Shown here in pieces: positions 1-7,957 of a stretch of 26,158 nucleotides of DNA (position 1 is its first letter; every line of letters starts with the position of its first letter). Source of the stretch: Verrucomicrobiota bacterium (GTDB lineage: Bacteria; Verrucomicrobiota; Verrucomicrobiia; Opitutales; Opitutaceae); NCBI GenBank assembly GCA_023391285.1, contig JAEWBF010000137.1, positions 1-26,158 of the forward strand, given 5' to 3'. Both the position numbers and the translations under genes were made by a program. Below the pieces are notes generated by a model, which saw nothing but the letters and a program-made list of their open reading frames with translations, ran no database searches and was not told the DNA's origin.

Positions 1-1
1 G

Positions 2-1939
2 CTTATCCCCCGGGGGGGGGGGGGGGGGGGGGGGCACCCCCCCCCCTACATCGGAAGGATCGGGTGAAGCGAGATCGCGGGCGTCGACGAGTTGGAGGCG
101 GGCGACGCGGAGGTAAGGGCCGGGAACTTTCATGAGTTCCTCGTGGGTGCCGCGCTGGGTGATGCGGCCGTCTTCCATGACGATGATGAAGTCGGCGCGG
201 CGCAGGGTGCTGAGACGGTGGGCGACGATGAAGGTGGTGCGGCCGGCGATGGCGCGATCGAGCGCGGCGAAGATTTCGTGTTCGGTTTCGGAATCGATCG
301 CGGCGGTCGGGTCGTCGAGGAGAAGGATGGAAGGCTCGAGGAGAACGGCGCGGGCGATGGCGAGGCGCTGGCGTTGACCGCCGGAGAGGCTGCTGCCGCT
401 TTCGCCGAGGATGGTGTCGTAGCCTTTGGGGAGGGCGGCGATGAACTCGTGAGCGGCGGCGATGTGGGCGGCGCGTTCGATTTGGTCGCGCGTGGCTTCG
501 GGGTGACCGAAGGCGATGTTGGCGGCGATGGTGTTGGAGAAGAGGAAGCTTTCCTGGAAGACGATGCCGATATTGCGGCGGAGGTCGTCGAGATGGAGGC
601 GGCGGGCGTCGATGCCGTCGATGAGCACGGCTCCGGACGTGGGATCGTAGAAGCGCGGGATGAGGCTCATCAGGACGCTTTTGCCGGCGCCGGTGGCGCC
701 GAGGATGGCGACGCATTGGCCGGGTTGGACGTCGAGGGAGACGTCGTGCAAGACGGGTTGGGGCTGGCGGAGATCGGGCGCGAGTGAGGGGAGCGGGTGA
801 TAGATGAAGGAAACGCGGTCGAAGCGAATGTGGCCCTGGAGGCGCGGGCGGCGGACGGCGTCGGGCGCGTTTTGGACCTCGATGGGAGCGTCGAGGATTT
901 CGAAGACCCGGCGGGCGCCGATGAGCGACTGCTGAATGCTGTTAACGATGGTGGCGATGTTGTTCACCTGGCCGGAGAATTGTTCGAGCAGGCCGGCGAA
1001 GACGATGAGGCCGGCGCCGAGCGGAAGCTGGTCGTGGATGACGAGCCAGCCGCCGTAGCCGAGGAGAACCATCATGTTGATGCGCGTGAGAAAGCCGACG
1101 GCGGGGGAGAAGAGACTGACGCGCCAGAAGATAGCGTGTTGTTGTTCGAGGCAGGCGCGGTTGGCGGCTTCGAATTTCTCGCGGTTTTCGGCTTCGCGGC
1201 CAAAGCCCTTGGTGACGGCGATGCCTTGGATGCTCTCGGCGAGATACTGGACCATTTTCTCGACGAGTGTTCGGTTGTGCGCGTAGGCGGGCTGAATTTT
1301 TTTGGAGAACCAGGCGGCGAGGCCCCATAGGATCGGCGTTGTGGCGAGACAGGCGACGGTGAGTGCGGGGCTGAGGCTCACCATGTAGGCAATATAGACG
1401 GTGAGCGAGATGACCATGATCACGCTCTGGATCAGGACCTGGTCGACGAACATGCGGACCGACTGAACGTCGCTGGTGACGCGCGTGATGATGGAACCGG
1501 TGGTGTTGGCGTCGAAGAAGCGGAAGGAGAGGCTTTGGAGTTTGTCGTAGACCTGTCCGCGGAGATCGACGACGAGCTGTTGCTGGACGAGCTTGTTGAC
1601 GGAGACGAGGTAGGTGTAGTTCAGCAACGCGCGGGTGAGCGCGAGGACGAGGATGAGGCCGGCGAGGAGGCTGAGGACCTGTTGCCAGGGCCAGTCGCTG
1701 GGAAGGGCGATGTGGAGAGGGTTGGGCGAGAGGGGGACGCCGGAGACCTTGTGGCGGATGTAGTCGATGCCGACGCCGGTGAAGCTGAGGCCGCCGATGC
1801 CCATCGTGAGCAGGACGAGCTGGATGGAGAGGACTTTGACGCAGCCGGTGCGGTAGCGCCAGGTGAGCGCGAAAAGCCGCCGGATGAGCTGGCCGTTGGT
1901 GGGGCCGGTGGCGGTGTTCGGTGGCTCGGGTGCGCGCAT
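2..1939 (-). CDS. ABC exporter, fused membrane and ATPase domains (3' end cut by window edge)
   Basis: Half-transporter of the MsbA/multidrug type: an N-terminal six-helix exporter domain (about residues 25-330) followed by a nucleotide-binding domain. Visible motifs are Walker A GATGAGKS (414-421), the signature LSGGQRQR (about 517), Walker B ILLLDD (D542) and the H-loop IVAHRLSTL. The position of the catalytic glutamate after Walker B is Asp (D543, in DDPTAAID), as in degenerate sites of heterodimeric exporters. The frame stays open to the window edge, but 646 residues already exceeds the usual length, so the natural stop must be near. The last residues come from a C10 and a G23 tract and read as poly-Gly and poly-Pro, so this end is unreliable. 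The start ATG at 1939 gives a normal cytoplasmic N-terminus. The substrate cannot be told; lipid or drug export is the family's usual role. Confidence 0.9.
   Translation of the reverse strand, partial: MRAPEPPNTATGPTNGQLIRRLFALTWRYRTGCVKVLSIQLVLLTMGIGGLSFTGVGIDYIRHKVSGVPLSPNPLHIALPSDWPWQQVLSLLAGLILVLALTRALLNYTYLVSVNKLVQQQLVVDLRGQVYDKLQSLSFRFFDANTTGSIITRVTSDVQSVRMFVDQVLIQSVIMVISLTVYIAYMVSLSPALTVACLATTPILWGLAAWFSKKIQPAYAHNRTLVEKMVQYLAESIQGIAVTKGFGREAENREKFEAANRACLEQQHAIFWRVSLFSPAVGFLTRINMMVLLGYGGWLVIHDQLPLGAGLIVFAGLLEQFSGQVNNIATIVNSIQQSLIGARRVFEILDAPIEVQNAPDAVRRPRLQGHIRFDRVSFIYHPLPSLAPDLRQPQPVLHDVSLDVQPGQCVAILGATGAGKSVLMSLIPRFYDPTSGAVLIDGIDARRLHLDDLRRNIGIVFQESFLFSNTIAANIAFGHPEATRDQIERAAHIAAAHEFIAALPKGYDTILGESGSSLSGGQRQRLAIARAVLLEPSILLLDDPTAAIDSETEHEIFAALDRAIAGRTTFIVAHRLSTLRRADFIIVMEDGRITQRGTHEELMKVPGPYLRVARLQLVDARDLASPDPSDVGGGVPPPPPPPPGDK
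12..46. repeat. Homopolymer tracts G23 and C10
   Basis: Twenty-three G (12-34), then CA, then ten C (37-46), at the very edge of the window. It lies past the normal C-terminus of the ABC exporter. It may be a sequencing or assembly artefact at a contig end or a real slippage-prone tract; the sequence alone cannot decide. Confidence 0.8.
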
Positions 1940-2026
1940 GCTTAGGGTCAGGGTAGCGCGCGAGTGGAGTCAGACAAAAATTTATTTTGCCGGCGCGGTG
2001 GTGAGCCGGGCAGGCGTGACGATGCT

Positions 2027-2046
2027 GCGCGGTGAGGGCACCGCGC
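2027..2046. terminator. Hairpin downstream of the small secreted protein gene
   Basis: A perfect 8-bp stem (GCGCGGTG / CACCGCGC) with loop AGGG lies 22 bases beyond the stop of the 2069-2680 gene on the minus strand. No T-run follows directly; an AT-rich patch (1973-1990) lies about 40 bases further and may instead be the promoter region of the ABC exporter gene. Confidence 0.4.
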
Positions 2047-2068
2047 CTCCGTGGGCCGAGAGTGCGGC

Positions 2069-2680
2069 TCAGCGTTGCTGAGGTGGCGGCGTGGCGCCGG
2101 GAGGCAGGCCTTGGGGAGGCTGGCCGGCGGCTTGGCGGCTGGCTTGGAGGGCTTGCTGGCGAAGTTGACGGCGGCGGTTGACCTCGGCGGCGATGGCTTC
2201 GAGGCGGCGTTGTTCGTCGGCGGGAGTAGGATTTAATACGACGGGGCCGGTGACGGGTTGAGGGACGTTGGGCGCGACGACGACGGGTTGTGGCGCGGCG
2301 ACGGGGGCGGAGGCGACTTTGGCGGTTTTCAGCGCGAGGGTGATGGTGCGGCCGTTGTGATCGACGGTGATGGTGTCGCGGGATTCGTCGTAAGCGCGAA
2401 CGATGAAGGAGCCGCCGGTTTGGTTGAGGCGAACCCAGGAGCTGCTGCGCGTGGCGGTATCGTAGATGCTGAACATGACGTTGTCGCCGGCCGTCATGAT
2501 GCCGCGGAGTTCGATCGGAGCGTCCTGCGTGGGAGCGGCTTCGGTGGTCGTCTCGGGCGGCAGGAAAGGCGACGGCGACGATTCGGCGGCGGAGGCACCC
2601 GAGACGAATCCGAGCGCGACGAGCATGGCGACGGAGAGGAAGCGGAGACGCGGCGCGGGAAGCATCGGAGGACTCAACAT
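2069..2680 (-). CDS. Small secreted protein of unknown function
   Basis: 203 residues. A signal peptide is visible: basic start, hydrophobic core FLSVAMLVALGFVSG, likely cleavage after GASA near residue 31. A compact beta-rich core follows (about 55-122) containing the pattern LRGIM, SIYD, WVRLNQTGGSFIV and DTITVDHNGRTITL. Then come a Pro/Val-rich linker and a charged helical segment (about 153-185) with a Gln/Pro-rich tail. The core pattern resembles the small HR/PilP-type domains of secretion and pilus-assembly proteins, but that is a weak pattern match. ATG codons at 2680, 2665 and 2626 are all possible starts and none has a clear Shine-Dalgarno. It is codirectional with the MscS gene upstream, separated by a GTAG hairpin, so it is probably transcribed separately. 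Confidence 0.75.
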   Translation of the reverse strand: MLSPPMLPAPRLRFLSVAMLVALGFVSGASAAESSPSPFLPPETTTEAAPTQDAPIELRGIMTAGDNVMFSIYDTATRSSSWVRLNQTGGSFIVRAYDESRDTITVDHNGRTITLALKTAKVASAPVAAPQPVVVAPNVPQPVTGPVVLNPTPADEQRRLEAIAAEVNRRRQLRQQALQASRQAAGQPPQGLPPGATPPPQQR

Positions 2681-2748
2681 CGTGACGGAAGCATCGTCAA
2701 GAAACGGGGGCTGCGCGAAGGGTTGAGGCTCGAGGCATTCGTGAACGC

Positions 2749-2774
2749 GGCGGGGTCGGGAGACCCCGCCCTAC
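2749..2774 (-). repeat. REP-like GTAG hairpin, copy A
   Basis: 9-bp perfect stem GGCGGGGTC / GACCCCGCC with loop GGGA, flanked on the + strand by CTAC (GTAG head on the minus strand). The GTAG head begins 10 bases after the stop codon of the MscS gene. A 30-base block around it (2747-2776) is identical to 5298-5327. Confidence 0.85.
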
Positions 2775-2784
2775 AGTGCGGGTG

Positions 2785-4119
2785 TCAGGTCGCGGGGAGA
2801 TCGGGACGGTCGGAGCGGGCGGCGATTTTCTGAATGGCCTCGCCTTCGAGGTGGAGGGTTTGCGTGGGGAACGCGAAGGAGAGGCCGCGGGCTTTGACGG
2901 CGCGCATGATTTCCAAATTGATGCGCTGCTTCGTCGAGATGGCTTTGATGAAGTCGGGATCGGGGAATTCGTAAACGATCCAGATGTCGAGGGACGAGGC
3001 GCCCAGATCGCGGAAGAAGACCATGGGGTTGGGAGCGACGCCAGGTTGAGAGGTGATGATGCGGCGGATTTCCTGCACGATGGCCTCCATGTCCTCGGGC
3101 TTGGTGGTGTAGGTGAGGTTGATGACCTGCTCGAAGCGGCGTTTGATGAAGCGGGAGAGGTTGGTGATGGTTTCGCCGGCGACGGTCTTGTTGGGCATCA
3201 CGAGGAGGGAACCGTCGGTGAGGCGGAGGCGGGTGGAGCGGACGCCGATGTCTTCGACGGTGCCGACTTTGCCCTGGATGTTGACGACCTCGCCGTGCTT
3301 GAAAGGCTGGTCGACGGCGACGACGAGGGCGCCGAAGACGTTGGCAATCGTGTCCTGGGCGGCGAGAGCGAAGGCCAGGCCGCCGATGCCGAGGCCGGCG
3401 AGGATGGCTTTCACGTCGTAGCCGAGGCTTTGGATGGTGAGCAGGGCGGCGAGGACGACAAAGATGGTCATCACCGACTTCCGGATCCATGGCATGAACG
3501 TGGCCATGGGGGATTTTCGTTCGACGGCGATTTGGGTGGCGTGGGCGAGGACGGCGCCGATGGCGCGCCAGAGTCCCCAGAAGACAACGAGCGAGAACGC
3601 GACGCTGGAGCCGTAGGAGATGGCGACGTCGGCCGCGGGGCTGAGGCGAAGGACCTTCAGCGCGGAGAACATGCCGATCAGCATGATGAACGCGGCGACG
3701 GGACCCTCGAGGGCGGCGAAGAGCTTGTCGTCGATCGTGGTGCGCGTGCGTGAAACGATCTTGGCGAGGAAGGGAAAGACGAGGTGGACAACAATGCGCC
3801 GGGCGAGCAACGAGAGGACAAGAAGAAGGGCGGCGATCGAGTAGTGAACGACGGTGTTGCCGCTGCTGCGGACATTGAAGACCTCGAGCAGACCATCGAC
3901 CAGGTGGCCGATGAAGTCGGGGGGTGTGGGGTCGGCGTGGCCCGAGGCGACGGCGGCGGCGGCCTGGGTGGTGGTGTCGGGCGAGGCGGCCGCCTGGGTG
4001 TTGGTGGCGGGGGCGGACGAAGAGGAGGCGGCGCCGGTTTCGCCCTGAGCGAACGCTGCGGCGGGCAAGAGACACACGAGGAAGAGCGAGATGAAGGCGG
4101 AGAAGCAGCGCTGTTTCAT
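2785..4119 (-). CDS. MscS-family mechanosensitive channel
   Basis: 444 residues. A signal peptide is cleaved near AAAFA (residue 24), followed by a low-complexity Ser/Ala/Thr linker (25-65). Transmembrane segments lie near 91-112, 134-157, 166-192 and 213-232, then the pore-lining helix KAILAGLGIGGLAFALAAQDTIANVFG (about 237-263). The MscS beta domain follows (HGEVVNIQGKVGTVEDIGVRSTRLRLTDG in pieces from 275 to 303, then VMPN) and a C-terminal alpha/beta domain to about 415. This is the larger periplasmic-leader type rather than the 286-residue E. coli MscS. Its expected role is release of solutes on hypo-osmotic shock through the inner membrane. It is divergent from the Alx/TerC gene across a 194-base gap that must hold both promoters. 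Confidence 0.93.
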   Translation of the reverse strand: MKQRCFSAFISLFLVCLLPAAAFAQGETGAASSSSAPATNTQAAASPDTTTQAAAAVASGHADPTPPDFIGHLVDGLLEVFNVRSSGNTVVHYSIAALLLVLSLLARRIVVHLVFPFLAKIVSRTRTTIDDKLFAALEGPVAAFIMLIGMFSALKVLRLSPAADVAISYGSSVAFSLVVFWGLWRAIGAVLAHATQIAVERKSPMATFMPWIRKSVMTIFVVLAALLTIQSLGYDVKAILAGLGIGGLAFALAAQDTIANVFGALVVAVDQPFKHGEVVNIQGKVGTVEDIGVRSTRLRLTDGSLLVMPNKTVAGETITNLSRFIKRRFEQVINLTYTTKPEDMEAIVQEIRRIITSQPGVAPNPMVFFRDLGASSLDIWIVYEFPDPDFIKAISTKQRINLEIMRAVKARGLSFAFPTQTLHLEGEAIQKIAARSDRPDLPAT

Positions 4120-4313
4120 AGTGAAAAGTGGGCGAACTAACGTCGTGGCTTTCCCGATGTCAAAGAGCGGGAATGGGGCGGCGGCGCGAGGATGGAACAG
4201 GTTGCGGCGTTTCCACTCTGCAACTCGCCGCTTGCTCCCGCGGGCGCGGCTCCCTTTTTACGCAGCCGATGCACTTCGCGACCTTTTCGCCAGTATTTGC
4301 GTTAGCCGATGCC

Positions 4314-5264
4314 ATGCCGGTCTGGGCGTGGGTGGGCTTTTTCATTTTCATTGCGGCGATGCTGGCGCTGGACCTCGGGGTATTTCACCGCGGGCAGCAC
4401 GTGGTGCGCATGAAGGAGGCGCTGGCGTGGTGCGGCGTATGGTTCACGCTGGCGCTGACGTTCAACGGCATCGTGTGGTATTGGCGCGGGGCGGAGTTGG
4501 GGCAGCAGTTTCTCGCGGCGTATCTGATCGAGCTGTGCCTGAGCATCGACAACGTTTTCGTGTTCATCCTGATCTTCGCCTATTTCAAGGTGAAGCCGGA
4601 GTGGCAGCATCGGGTGCTGTTCTGGGGGATTATTGGGGCGGTGCTCATGCGCGCCGTGTTCATTTTGGTCGGGGTGAGCGTGATCCAGCGGTTTCATTGG
4701 GTGCTGTATTTCTTCGGGGCGTTCCTGGTTTACACGGGCATCAAGATGGCGTTGCCGAGCAAGGAGGAGGTGGACGTCGATCCGGACCACAACCCGCTCG
4801 TGCGGCTCTTCAAGAAGTTCTATCCGGTGGCGCCGCGGAACGATCAGGGGCACTTCTTCACGCGGCATGAAGGCCGGAGGATGGCGACGCCGTTATTCAT
4901 CGTGTTGTTGGTGGTCGAGACGACGGATGTCGTGTTTGCGCTCGATTCGATTCCGGCGGTGCTGGCGATCACGAAGGACGGGTTCATTGCGCTGACCTCG
5001 AACATCTTTGCGATCCTGGGGCTGCGTTCGTTGTATTTTGCGTTGAACGGAATCATGCAGCTTTTCCGTTATTTGAAGATCGGTCTGGCGGTGATCCTGT
5101 GCTTCATCGGCGTGAAGATGCTGATCGAGCACTGGGTGCATGTGCCGACGACGGTGTCGCTCGGGGTGATTGGAGCGGTGCTGACGATGTCGGTGTTGTT
5201 GTCGGTGTTGATCAAGGATCCGAAGAAAGCGGCGGAGTTGCCGCAGCCGCCGGTGGGGGGTTGA
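4314..5264 (+). CDS. Alx/TerC-family integral membrane protein
   Basis: 316 residues from this start, close to E. coli Alx (about 320). Many transmembrane helices; the TerC-family acidic intramembrane motifs are present: LIELCLSIDNVFVF (about 71-84) and VETTDVVFALDSIPA (about 201-215), plus GAFLVYTGIKMA and ILGLRSLYFAL. Alx/TerC proteins are implicated in manganese export and tellurite or pH response; the substrate here is inferred from the family. An in-frame ATG at 4269 would add 15 residues, but those codons are poor in G/C at third positions compared with the gene body, so 4314 is preferred. Neither start has a strong Shine-Dalgarno. Confidence 0.9.
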   Translation: MPVWAWVGFFIFIAAMLALDLGVFHRGQHVVRMKEALAWCGVWFTLALTFNGIVWYWRGAELGQQFLAAYLIELCLSIDNVFVFILIFAYFKVKPEWQHRVLFWGIIGAVLMRAVFILVGVSVIQRFHWVLYFFGAFLVYTGIKMALPSKEEVDVDPDHNPLVRLFKKFYPVAPRNDQGHFFTRHEGRRMATPLFIVLLVVETTDVVFALDSIPAVLAITKDGFIALTSNIFAILGLRSLYFALNGIMQLFRYLKIGLAVILCFIGVKMLIEHWVHVPTTVSLGVIGAVLTMSVLLSVLIKDPKKAAELPQPPVGG

Positions 5265-5299
5265 GGTGGAGAGGGCGGCGGCGGGGCGGCGGTAGGAGC

Positions 5300-5325
5300 G
5301 GCGGGGTCGGGAGACCCCGCCCTAC
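5300..5325 (-). repeat. REP-like GTAG hairpin, copy B
   Basis: Same 9-bp stem, GGGA loop and CTAC flank as the copy at 2749-2774; 30 bases are identical. It sits 35 bases after the Alx/TerC stop on the + strand, with the GTAG head pointing away from that gene. Confidence 0.85.
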
Positions 5326-5380
5326 AGGTGTTGGAGTGGGCGGGGCTTGAAAGCGAGGGGCGGGGTGGCAGGATCGCGCG

Positions 5381-6208
5381 ATGCTTCTGCTGTTGTTGAT
5401 CGGGATTGCGGCGGGGTTGTTTGTGGTGGAGCGGGTGTGGCCGGCGCGGGAGCTGCCGAAGGTGCACAATTGGTGGGCGCGAGTGATTTTCGTGAATGTG
5501 GTTCAGCTCGGGATCGTGGTTTTCGCCGGACTGACGTGGGACCGCTGGCTGCAGGAAGTGTCGTTGTTTCGGCTGCAGGATCACGTGGGCGAGTGGTGGC
5601 AGGGGGCGATCGCGTATTTCGTGTCGACGTTTGTTTACTACTGGTGGCACCGCTGGCGGCATGAGTCGCAGCTGTTCTGGCGGTTGTGCCACCAGCTGCA
5701 TCATTCGCCGCGGCGGATCGAGCTGGTGACGTCGTTCTACAAGCATCCGGTGGAGATCGCGATCAACTCGCTGCTGAGCGCGGGCATCGTGTATTTGGTT
5801 CTTGGATGCAGCGTGCAGGCGGGGGCGATCTATACGTTTCTGACGGCGATCGCGGAGTATTTCTATCACCTGAATCTGCAGACGCCGCGGTGGGTCGGGT
5901 TTCTCGTGCAGCGGCCGGAGTCGCATCGCATTCACCACAAGTTCAGGCATCACACGCAGAATTTCGCGGATCTGCCGTTGTGGGATTGGATGTTTGGGAC
6001 GTTCGACAATCCGAAACAGGCGCCGGAGGAGTGCGGCTACGAAGAGTGGCGGGAAGACAGGTTCGATGACATTCTCGCGTTTCGCGACGTGCACGCGAAA
6101 GGAATGGAGGAGCGGACGCCCCTGGGATTTTTGCCGACGTGCATCGGGTGTCGGAAACGGTGGGGGTGTGCGGCGCAACGCGTGGGCGCGGGCGAGGCTA
6201 CGAAATGA
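5381..6208 (+). CDS. Fatty-acid hydroxylase / sterol desaturase superfamily membrane enzyme
   Basis: 275 residues. The diiron histidine motifs of the family are all present: HRWRH (90-94), HQLHH (104-108), KHP (H122), YHLN (H163) and SHRIHHKFRHH (H182, H185, H186, H190, H191), set between hydrophobic segments. The family performs O2-dependent hydroxylation or desaturation of lipids, using a non-heme diiron centre at the membrane's cytoplasmic face; the substrate is unknown. AGGA seven bases before ATG 5381 supports the start. The C-terminus carries a short Cys cluster, CIGCRKRWGC (about 256-265), absent from the core fold. The last 11 bases overlap the end of the convergent HTTM-DCC gene. Confidence 0.9.
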   Translation: MLLLLLIGIAAGLFVVERVWPARELPKVHNWWARVIFVNVVQLGIVVFAGLTWDRWLQEVSLFRLQDHVGEWWQGAIAYFVSTFVYYWWHRWRHESQLFWRLCHQLHHSPRRIELVTSFYKHPVEIAINSLLSAGIVYLVLGCSVQAGAIYTFLTAIAEYFYHLNLQTPRWVGFLVQRPESHRIHHKFRHHTQNFADLPLWDWMFGTFDNPKQAPEECGYEEWREDRFDDILAFRDVHAKGMEERTPLGFLPTCIGCRKRWGCAAQRVGAGEATK

Positions 6209-7448
6209 AACGATTGCCCCAGCTCGGGTCGGGGAGAGGAGTGGGGACGTATTCCCCGAACAAGGCGTAGCGGGTGCGGGCGACGAGCTTGTAGAGCGGA
6301 TCGCGGAAAGCGCGAGGGAGGAGGCGGAGAGCGGAGAGGACGCGCCAGATGCCGCCGATTTCGGCGCAGGCGGCGAGGACCCCGTCGGTGCGCAGACGGC
6401 AGGCGCCGGGCGCGGGGTTGGCCCAATCGGGAACGAAGACGATGCTGTCGAAATCGGACGTCGGCAGATTTTGGATACGAAGGTAGGCCTGGCCGAGCGG
6501 GCTTTGGAGGGGCGCGAAGTGGAGGCGGGCGGACGTGTCCTCGCGGAGGAGGAGGCGCACGGCCGCGTTGCAGAGGCCGCATTCGCCGTCGAAGAGGAGG
6601 ACGGGTTGGCGGGCGTCGCGACGGGCGGGGAACCAGCGCGGGTCGAAGGTGAAAAGGTGAATCATCACCATGCCGAAGCTGAGGTCGGCGAAGTCGACCG
6701 TAGTTAAAATTCCGATATGCATCGCGAGCATCGACGTCCACGCGATGAGCCGGCCGGTGCGGAAGAGGCAGAGCGGAAGGAAGAGGAGTTCCATCGCGAG
6801 CACGAACCACGTGAGCGCGGCGTGCACGGAGGACGGCGCCGCGACGAGGAGATCGCGGACGAAGCCGGGACGGGCGAGCGGGTTCTCGATCAGGTGGAGA
6901 AAGGCGGTGCCGTTGACCCAGCTGGGGCTGTCGAGTTTGATGAGTCCGCTGGCGGTGTAGCCGGCGGCCATGAGCAGCCAGGCGCCCCAGAACGCGAAGG
7001 CCGGAAAATACCACGAGGACGGCGCGGGGCGGCGGGCGCGGAAGCTCCACGGTTCTCCCGGCGGAATGACGGCGCAGAAAAGCAGGATGAGTCCGACGTA
7101 AGGGAGTGAAGGATTCGCGATGAGGTTGTTGCGGTTGAAGAGGGCAGCCCAACCGAACCAGAGGAGCAGGCTCGCCGTGCGGCGAAAAAAACCGGCGGTG
7201 AAGGCCAGGCTGAGTCCGACGAGTGCGGAGATGAAACCGAGGATAAAGGCAGGCGAATCCCAGGCCGAGAGCGGGTTGGGGAAGATGCCGTGGAGAGGGT
7301 TGAGCGCAGGATTGGGGAGAAGGCCGCGGTGGGAGAAGAGTTCGACGGCGTGTGGAAGTTGCGTGGCGAAATGGATCGCGAGATACGCGCCGAAGAGGAT
7401 GCGGAAGAGCGCGAACTGCGCGGGAGAAACGGGAGCGGTGCGGTTCAT
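6198..7448 (-). CDS. HTTM membrane protein fused to a DCC (DUF393) thiol-disulfide domain
   Basis: 416 residues from ATG 7448. The first part (about 1-275) is a multi-helix HTTM domain, the fold shared with vitamin K gamma-carboxylase, with several membrane segments and the motif FRTGRLIAWTSMLAMHIGI. The second part (about 282-400) is a DCC/DUF393 domain starting LLFDGECGLCN, with the CxxC pair C290 and C293 and the late motif RYALFG. HTTM-DCC fusions are known but their reaction is not established; redox chemistry at the CxxC is likely. The start codon overlaps the stop of the gene before it (ATGA, 7445-7448), which argues for translational coupling. The same frame is open up to 8696, but that upstream stretch is covered by two better genes in another frame. 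Confidence 0.88.
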   Translation of the reverse strand: MNRTAPVSPAQFALFRILFGAYLAIHFATQLPHAVELFSHRGLLPNPALNPLHGIFPNPLSAWDSPAFILGFISALVGLSLAFTAGFFRRTASLLLWFGWAALFNRNNLIANPSLPYVGLILLFCAVIPPGEPWSFRARRPAPSSWYFPAFAFWGAWLLMAAGYTASGLIKLDSPSWVNGTAFLHLIENPLARPGFVRDLLVAAPSSVHAALTWFVLAMELLFLPLCLFRTGRLIAWTSMLAMHIGILTTVDFADLSFGMVMIHLFTFDPRWFPARRDARQPVLLFDGECGLCNAAVRLLLREDTSARLHFAPLQSPLGQAYLRIQNLPTSDFDSIVFVPDWANPAPGACRLRTDGVLAACAEIGGIWRVLSALRLLPRAFRDPLYKLVARTRYALFGEYVPTPLPDPSWGNRFIS

Positions 7449-7957
7449 GGCGCGCAGTCGGGACGGAGAACCCAGACGTCGGAGCGGCCGCGCGTTTTGG
7501 TGCGGATTTCGACGCTGAGCTGGTGGGCGCCGGTCGGGAGGTTGAATTCGCGGTGGAGCGGGCCGCCGGGATTCAAGCCGTAGCAGAAGACGGCGGACCA
7601 GAGCGGCTCGGGCATGCGGGGTGCGTAACTCAGGGCGGCGCCGTAAACGTTGCGGCGGTTGTAGCAGCCCTCGAGGCGCGCGTAGACTTCGGGAGTGATC
7701 GCGAGTTCGAACGGAGTGCCGTCGGCGTCGAGGCCGCGAAGGGTGAAGGCGGACGCGAAGGTTTCGAGCCCGTCGACGTCGGAGAAAACTTTCGGAAGCG
7801 GCGAAGCGACGGAGGCGAGGCCGATGCCGCGAAGAGCGCGCGAGCCGGTGAAATAACCGAGCATCTGCGTGCAGCCGAGAGCGGTGATGAGGAGCGCGAG
7901 GCGGTTGGCTGTTTTGGGCGACAAGGAAGGGGGCGTGTCGGTTTGAACGTGGATCAA
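7445..7957 (-). CDS. Membrane-anchored hypothetical protein, middle gene of the HTTM-DCC operon
   Basis: 170 residues with one hydrophobic segment near residues 17-37 (ANRLALLITALGCTQMLGYF) and a larger soluble part. The soluble part has a recurring Gly/Pro/aromatic pattern including TPEVYARLEGCYNRRNVYGAALSYAP. I do not recognise a family. It is joined on both sides by ATGA overlaps (7954-7957 with the gene before, 7445-7448 with the HTTM-DCC gene after). Because it is nearly always useful for HTTM proteins to have a partner, it may act with the downstream product in the membrane, but this is inference from gene order alone. Confidence 0.8.
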   Translation of the reverse strand: MIHVQTDTPPSLSPKTANRLALLITALGCTQMLGYFTGSRALRGIGLASVASPLPKVFSDVDGLETFASAFTLRGLDADGTPFELAITPEVYARLEGCYNRRNVYGAALSYAPRMPEPLWSAVFCYGLNPGGPLHREFNLPTGAHQLSVEIRTKTRGRSDVWVLRPDCAP

